Assembly (NCBI GenBank): GCA_003510765.1
Contig: DOKV01000131.1
Coordinates: 1 to 18,334 of the forward strand
DNA from: Clostridiaceae bacterium
Lineage (GTDB): Bacteria; Bacillota; Clostridia; Clostridiales; Clostridiaceae
Direction: 5' to 3'
DNA: 18,334 nt
Of this stretch, positions 14,601-18,334 are shown piece after piece. Each line of letters opens with the position of its first letter. The first letter of the stretch is position 1. A program made the position numbers and the translations under genes. The notes below the pieces were generated by a model. That model had not been told where the DNA came from and did no database searches. It saw only the letters and a list, made by a program, of their open reading frames with translations.

Positions 14601-15747
14601 ATACATCTATTTAGACAATGCAGCCACCACAAAGATGGATGATCGGGTTTTCGAGGCCATGAAGCCGTACTTTTTAGAGGTTTATGGCAATCCTTCCTCT
14701 GTGTATTCCATAGCGAGAGAAGGAAAGTCTGCCATGAAAAGAACCAGAGATGTGGCGGCCAAGCTTCTTGGTGCCGAAGCTAAGGATATTTACTTTACCT
14801 CTGGAGGTACTGAGGCGGTGAACTGGGCCTTGAAAGGGGTGCTGTATGGGCATAAAGACCAGGGCAATCATGTGATTTCCGTCGTAACGGAGCACCATGC
14901 CAGTTTACACACCTTGGCGTTTTTAGAGAAACAAGGCTTTGAGGTGACGTACTTATCTGTGGATGAAGAAGGCCAAATCGATCTTGGTGCGTTGAAACAA
15001 GCCATGAGAAAAGAAACAGTTCTTGTGAGCGTTATGGCGGCCAATAATGAAATTGGAACGTTGATGCCCCTAAAGGACATTGGCACCCTTTGTCAGGAAC
15101 ACGGGGTGTATTTCCACACAGATGCTGTGCAAGCTCTGGGGGCCATGGACATTGATGTGGAAGAGATGCATATTGATTTTCTCTCAGCCTCTGCCCATAA
15201 GTTTCATGGGCCTAAAGGGGTTGGGTTTCTATATGCCAGAAGTGGCATTGTCATTGAGAACCATCTTCATGGTGGGAACCAAGAACGGGGAAGACGCTCT
15301 GGGACGGAAAATGTGGCAGGCATCGCAGGCATGGGGAAGGCGCTGGCCATACTCCAGGAAGAGAAAGAGAAGAAAAATGAAATCCTAAGGCATCTAAGGG
15401 CACTTTTATACCAGGAGCTGAAAGAGTTGCCGGGCATGCGTTTAAACGGCCCGAAGCTAGAGCATCGTCTCCAAAACAACTTAAATGTCTCTTTTCAAGG
15501 GGTGGATGGAGAAGGACTTCTCATGAACTTAGATCTTCTGGGAATTTTGGCCTCCTCTGGCAGTGCCTGCACTTCTGGTGCCATCGATGAATCTCATGTG
15601 CTCTTGGCCATCGGGGTCCCTAAAGACTATATTCGTGGCAGCCTTCGGTTAACCTTGTCTAAATACAATACAGAAGAAGAAGTGAAAGAAGCGGGGAGAC
15701 TTATCAAAGAAACAGTCCTGAGGTTACGTACAATGAATCGAGCCTAA
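14593..15747 (+). CDS. iscS: Cysteine desulfurase IscS/NifS (class I)
   Basis: This PLP enzyme removes sulfur from cysteine and donates it to acceptors, here most likely MnmA, encoded directly downstream. The 384-residue protein has YLDNAATTKMDDRV, YGNPSSVYSIAREG, FTSGGTEAVNWAL, EHHASLHT and HTDAVQALG. The PLP lysine is K203 in SASAHKFHGPKG. The active cysteine is C326 in the longer mobile loop SSGSACTSGA typical of class I. The open frame extends to 14542, but ATG 14593 is the family start and overlaps the iscR stop in ATGAGTAA. No iscU or nifU gene follows, which points to tRNA thiolation and general sulfur supply rather than an own scaffold. Confidence 0.95.
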   Translation: MSKYIYLDNAATTKMDDRVFEAMKPYFLEVYGNPSSVYSIAREGKSAMKRTRDVAAKLLGAEAKDIYFTSGGTEAVNWALKGVLYGHKDQGNHVISVVTEHHASLHTLAFLEKQGFEVTYLSVDEEGQIDLGALKQAMRKETVLVSVMAANNEIGTLMPLKDIGTLCQEHGVYFHTDAVQALGAMDIDVEEMHIDFLSASAHKFHGPKGVGFLYARSGIVIENHLHGGNQERGRRSGTENVAGIAGMGKALAILQEEKEKKNEILRHLRALLYQELKELPGMRLNGPKLEHRLQNNLNVSFQGVDGEGLLMNLDLLGILASSGSACTSGAIDESHVLLAIGVPKDYIRGSLRLTLSKYNTEEEVKEAGRLIKETVLRLRTMNRA

Positions 15748-15798
15748 AGGCAACAGTATGTGTGATGTTAGAGTGAAGAAATAAAGGTGAAGAAAAAC

Positions 15799-16881
15799 AT
15801 GAAGAAAAGAGTAGTACTGGGTATGTCTGGTGGCGTAGATTCTGCCGTTGCGGCATACCTTTTAAGAGAACAAGGTTATGAAGTCATCGGGGTTACGATG
15901 CAAGTATGGCAAGATGACAATGGATTTAAAGAAAGAGAAGGTGGATGCTGCTCTTTATCAGCCGTGGATGATGCAAGAATGGTGGCAGATACGTTAGAGA
16001 TCCCCTTTTATGTGATGAACTTTAAAGAAGTGTTTAAAGAGAAGGTCATCGATTATTTCATGGAGGAATACATTGAAGGCCGAACCCCCAATCCTTGTAT
16101 TGCTTGCAACCGATACATCAAGTTTGATGAACTTCTCCATAGGGCGGAGGTTTTGGGTGCAGATTATGTAGCCACGGGGCACTATGCGCGGATCTATGAA
16201 AAGGACGGTCGTATGGTCATTGAGAAGGCCGAGGATGATACCAAAGACCAAACCTATGCACTCTATAATTTGACCCAAGAGCAGCTCAGGAAGACCCTGA
16301 TGCCTTGTGGAGAGTACAAAAAGACAAGAATTCGAGAAATTGCCAAGGAAATGGATTTGGGGGTACACAATAAAAAGGACTCCCAAGAGATTTGCTTCAT
16401 CGATGACAACAATCATGGACGATACATTTATGAAAAGAAGCCTGAACTAAGAGTGCCAGGGAATTTTGTAGACCCCAAAGGACAGGTGCTGGGGCAGCAT
16501 AAGGGCATTGCTTATTACACCATAGGCCAAAGAAAAGGATTGGGTTTATCCTTAGGAAGACCTGTATTCATCTCCGCCATCCATAAAGACACCCAAGAAA
16601 TTGTCTTAACAGATGAATCGGCCCTCTTTAAGAAGGCCTGTGTGGCAGATGATGTGAATTGGGTATCCATGGAGGCTATTACAGAACCTTACAAGGCCAA
16701 GGCCAAGATTCGGTACTCTGCAAAGCCAGCGGATTGCACCATTTATCCTTTAGATGGGAACAGAGTACGGGTGGTCTTTGAGGAGAAACAACGGGCCATG
16801 ACCAAAGGTCAAGCTGTGGTGTTTTATGAGCACAATCTGGTGCTAGGTGGAGGCACCATCTATGAAGTAGAAGAGGATTAA
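15799..16881 (+). CDS. mnmA: tRNA-specific 2-thiouridylase MnmA
   Basis: MnmA adenylates U34 of Lys, Glu and Gln tRNAs and inserts sulfur to give 2-thiouridine. The 360-residue protein has the PP-loop [13 protein letters not shown] near the N terminus, and the [16 protein letters not shown] segment with catalytic C100. It also has ATGHYARI, the DQTYALY region, and the second catalytic cysteine C199 in [11 protein letters not shown]-terminal beta domain ends in [11 protein letters not shown]100 and C199 match C102 and C199 of E. coli. A GTG at 15787 lies inside the ribosome site AAAGGTGA (15783-15790), so ATG 15799 is chosen. The iscS gene lies 51 bases upstream with no terminator between, as expected of donor and user. 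A terminator follows. Confidence 0.95.
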   Translation: MKKRVVLGMSGGVDSAVAAYLLREQGYEVIGVTMQVWQDDNGFKEREGGCCSLSAVDDARMVADTLEIPFYVMNFKEVFKEKVIDYFMEEYIEGRTPNPCIACNRYIKFDELLHRAEVLGADYVATGHYARIYEKDGRMVIEKAEDDTKDQTYALYNLTQEQLRKTLMPCGEYKKTRIREIAKEMDLGVHNKKDSQEICFIDDNNHGRYIYEKKPELRVPGNFVDPKGQVLGQHKGIAYYTIGQRKGLGLSLGRPVFISAIHKDTQEIVLTDESALFKKACVADDVNWVSMEAITEPYKAKAKIRYSAKPADCTIYPLDGNRVRVVFEEKQRAMTKGQAVVFYEHNLVLGGGTIYEVEED

Positions 16882-16908
16882 AAGGGGGGTGGAAACACCT
16901 CTCTTTTT
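16881..16908 (+). terminator. Terminator of the iscR-iscS-mnmA operon
   Basis: GGGGGGTG (16884-16891) pairs with CACCTCTC (16896-16903) around GAAA, with two G-U pairs, then a T-run. An A-run upstream extends the stem. It begins at the last base of the mnmA stop. Confidence 0.85.
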
Positions 16909-16931
16909 AGCATAAAAATATACAGAATATA

Positions 16932-16961
16932 TTGACACTACTGAGAAGAAACGACTATGAT
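16932..16961 (+). promoter_or_regulatory. Promoter of the DUF2812 gene
   Basis: TTGACA (16932-16937), an 18-base spacer and TATGAT (16956-16961) form a good sigma-A promoter right behind the mnmA terminator. The TTG of the -35 box also opens the long reading frame and could be mistaken for a start codon. Transcription would begin near 16968. Confidence 0.72.
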
Positions 16962-16988
16962 AAGGAAGAGAAGGCGAAAGGTTGGTGT

Positions 16989-18161
16989 ATGAAAATGGCA
17001 CAAACAAAAAGGTTTTGGCTGCCTTATGCAAGTTATGATCTAAAAAATATCCAAGAGTTTCTCATGGACAAAGCTCAGGAAGGCTATCGCTTGAAAAAAA
17101 TAGGCGCGTATTTCCCCGTTTTTGAAGAAATAGATCGGGATCAGCCCGTGGTTTATCACTTTGAGCCCACGGTGAAGGATGCACAAAAACCTACTGAAGA
17201 ACTGAAAAAATCCAGAGAAGACCGTGGGTGGGTTTATGCTGGCACCTTAAGTGATTTTTTTCATGTTTTTTACGCGGAAAAGAATGAAGACGATTTTTAT
17301 GGTCCAGAGCATTCCATGGGGGCGAAATTTGAAGAAAAACTGAAAAAAGAGCGCCGTGCGCTGCTGTTTATCCTACCCTCCACTGCACTCTACATCTTCA
17401 GTTTATTGCTACGCCCTTCTTATGAATCTTTTGATATGTGGCTGTATTTCAAGTTTAACTGGCTCATTGTATTGTCTATTCTTTTATATGGAGTGACGGT
17501 GATCTCGAAGATCATCCATTATCACAAGCTAAAAACCATCATGAGGGACATTGAAGAAGAGAACCGCTTCACGGTGAGTTCTTCCAAGACGTTTAAGGTG
17601 ATCAAAGTTTTTGGCAGCACTGTCATCTTGGGGTTTATGGCATTATTTCTACTTCAGCTTTTTACATCGGCAAAAGATTGGACAGGGTTTACCTATCCCA
17701 AAGAGGATGCAGGCATCATCGATGAGGTGGCCTTAAAAGTACAAGAGGCTTATGAAGAACATTATAGCTTCGTCAGTGAAGAAGACTTTAATGGAAACTA
17801 TCAAGATTTTCCCAGCATCTTACTGCCCAAAAGAGAACAAATCATGCATTATATGGGTGCGCGGGAAGGATTTAAGTCTAGTCATGTAGGCTATACCGAA
17901 GCCATTAATGAAAAAGTAGCGAAGAATGCACTCCAGGTTATTATGGAGAGTGATCTCATCTTCATGCCTTCCGAAACAAGCTATGATAGATCGGACCAAA
18001 AAGGGGTTCAGCACATCAGTCTTGTGGTCTATGACAATAGGTACCATTACCTTCAATATGGGAAGAAGATTTTAAGCTTCCGTTTCCCTCTGGATTTTCA
18101 GGAGTATGAAGAGGATATACTAAACTTTGCCGTGAATCAGTTGAAAGAAGGCGATTCATAA
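16989..18161 (+). CDS. DUF2812 domain membrane protein, function unknown
   Basis: The 390-residue product opens with a DUF2812-like region (about 8-100: FWLPYASYDLKNIQEFL, KAQEGYRLKKIG, YHFEP). Three hydrophobic segments follow at about 123-141, 155-175 and 204-225, then a soluble C-terminal region of about 160 residues. The DUF2812 region is predicted cytoplasmic and the C-terminal part is probably outside the membrane, given three crossings. The family has no known biochemical role. Members often sit beside PadR-type regulators, but none is present here. The start at 16989 is chosen because AAAGG (16977-16981) lies seven bases ahead and the -10 box excludes the longer frame from 16932. I see no terminator behind it. 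Confidence 0.75.
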   Translation: MKMAQTKRFWLPYASYDLKNIQEFLMDKAQEGYRLKKIGAYFPVFEEIDRDQPVVYHFEPTVKDAQKPTEELKKSREDRGWVYAGTLSDFFHVFYAEKNEDDFYGPEHSMGAKFEEKLKKERRALLFILPSTALYIFSLLLRPSYESFDMWLYFKFNWLIVLSILLYGVTVISKIIHYHKLKTIMRDIEEENRFTVSSSKTFKVIKVFGSTVILGFMALFLLQLFTSAKDWTGFTYPKEDAGIIDEVALKVQEAYEEHYSFVSEEDFNGNYQDFPSILLPKREQIMHYMGAREGFKSSHVGYTEAINEKVAKNALQVIMESDLIFMPSETSYDRSDQKGVQHISLVVYDNRYHYLQYGKKILSFRFPLDFQEYEEDILNFAVNQLKEGDS

Positions 18162-18170
18162 GTAGACCAA

Positions 18171-18270
18171 GAAAGGAGATTTTATTAATTAGCCGAGAAC
18201 ACTCGTGACTTCAGTCATGAGATGAATCGACTTCGGACAAGGTGTGTCTTTCGACACGTCAATTGTCCGA
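18171..18270 (+). other. Structured block resembling a TnpB-element end or guide-RNA scaffold
   Basis: A ribosome-site-like GAAAGGAG (18171-18178) is not followed by a usable start codon. A short in-frame string reading ISREHS and a stop (to 18208) leads into the first hairpin, CTCGTGAC-TTCA-GTCATGAG (18202-18221, one G-U pair). A second stem, TCGGACAA (18233-18240) with TTGTCCGA (18263-18270), encloses GTGTC-TTTC-GACAC (18244-18257). A hairpin with a GACTT(T/C)AGTC core near the end of a short coding tail is what IS200/IS605-type tnpB right ends show, as I remember them. No tnpB gene is present. The 5' RNA of an IscB element beginning here is an alternative. Confidence 0.4.
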
Positions 18271-18334
18271 CATATGTTAACTTGGTAATTGGTAAAACGC
18301 TAATATTTAGAGGTAATAACTGGAAAAAACATTT

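Noticed and set aside
16932..16988. N-terminal extension of the DUF2812 protein from TTG 16932
   Set aside because: The TTG is part of the -35 box and the -10 lies inside the extension, so that stretch would not be in the mRNA.
18189..18334. Open frame of about 48 codons running to the window edge
   Set aside because: It begins after a stop, has no ribosome-site-backed start, and covers the paired stems. An open stretch this short is expected by chance, though the window edge prevents certainty.

Overview
The window reads as chromosomal DNA of a low-to-middle GC Gram-positive anaerobe. Class Clostridia (Bacillota) is the best guess. The reasons are the sufCBDSU order with a SufU-type scaffold, the rarA-iscR-iscS-mnmA neighbourhood, strong AGGAGG-type ribosome sites, several TTG starts, and a DUF2812 membrane protein. 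I cannot name a genus. Nearly all genes lie on the + strand and coding density is high. No intergenic stretch exceeds 300 bases, and there is no rRNA, tRNA or CRISPR array.

Layout. Positions 2-97 hold the 3' tail of an unidentified gene. glyA (279-1511) has its own promoter and terminator. The suf operon (1701-6589) encodes the SufC ATPase, the SufB and SufD scaffold subunits, the SufS desulfurase and the SufU sulfur-transfer protein. It starts from a promoter whose spacer is a perfect dyad and ends at a strong hairpin terminator. A second run (6754-12437) holds a flavin-reductase-like protein, a PHP phosphoesterase, a FabT-like MarR regulator, a histidine phosphatase, a type I 3-dehydroquinate dehydratase (aroD) and a cytoplasmic GH3 glycosidase. 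It closes on a terminator shared with a small convergent membrane-protein gene (12483-12707, minus strand). That small gene is divergent from rarA across a near-symmetrical promoter region. rarA is followed by iscR-iscS-mnmA (14151-16881) with a textbook promoter and a terminator. The last gene (16989-18161) is a DUF2812 membrane protein. The final 173 bases hold a ribosome site with no gene behind it and two RNA-like hairpin blocks resembling the end of a TnpB-type element.

How it fits together. Two sulfur-mobilising loci lie about 8 kb apart. The suf operon builds Fe-S clusters. The iscR locus pairs a class I desulfurase with MnmA, which needs persulfide sulfur for tRNA 2-thiouridine, and with an IscR-type Fe-S sensor. 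By inference that sensor could control both loci. The middle cluster looks like a metabolic or housekeeping assortment without one evident pathway.

I do not see a clear undescribed multi-gene system here. The least explained signals are the structured tail at 18191-18270, the mirror-image divergent promoter region at 12703-12811, the dyad inside the suf promoter, and the competing hairpins ahead of the histidine phosphatase gene.
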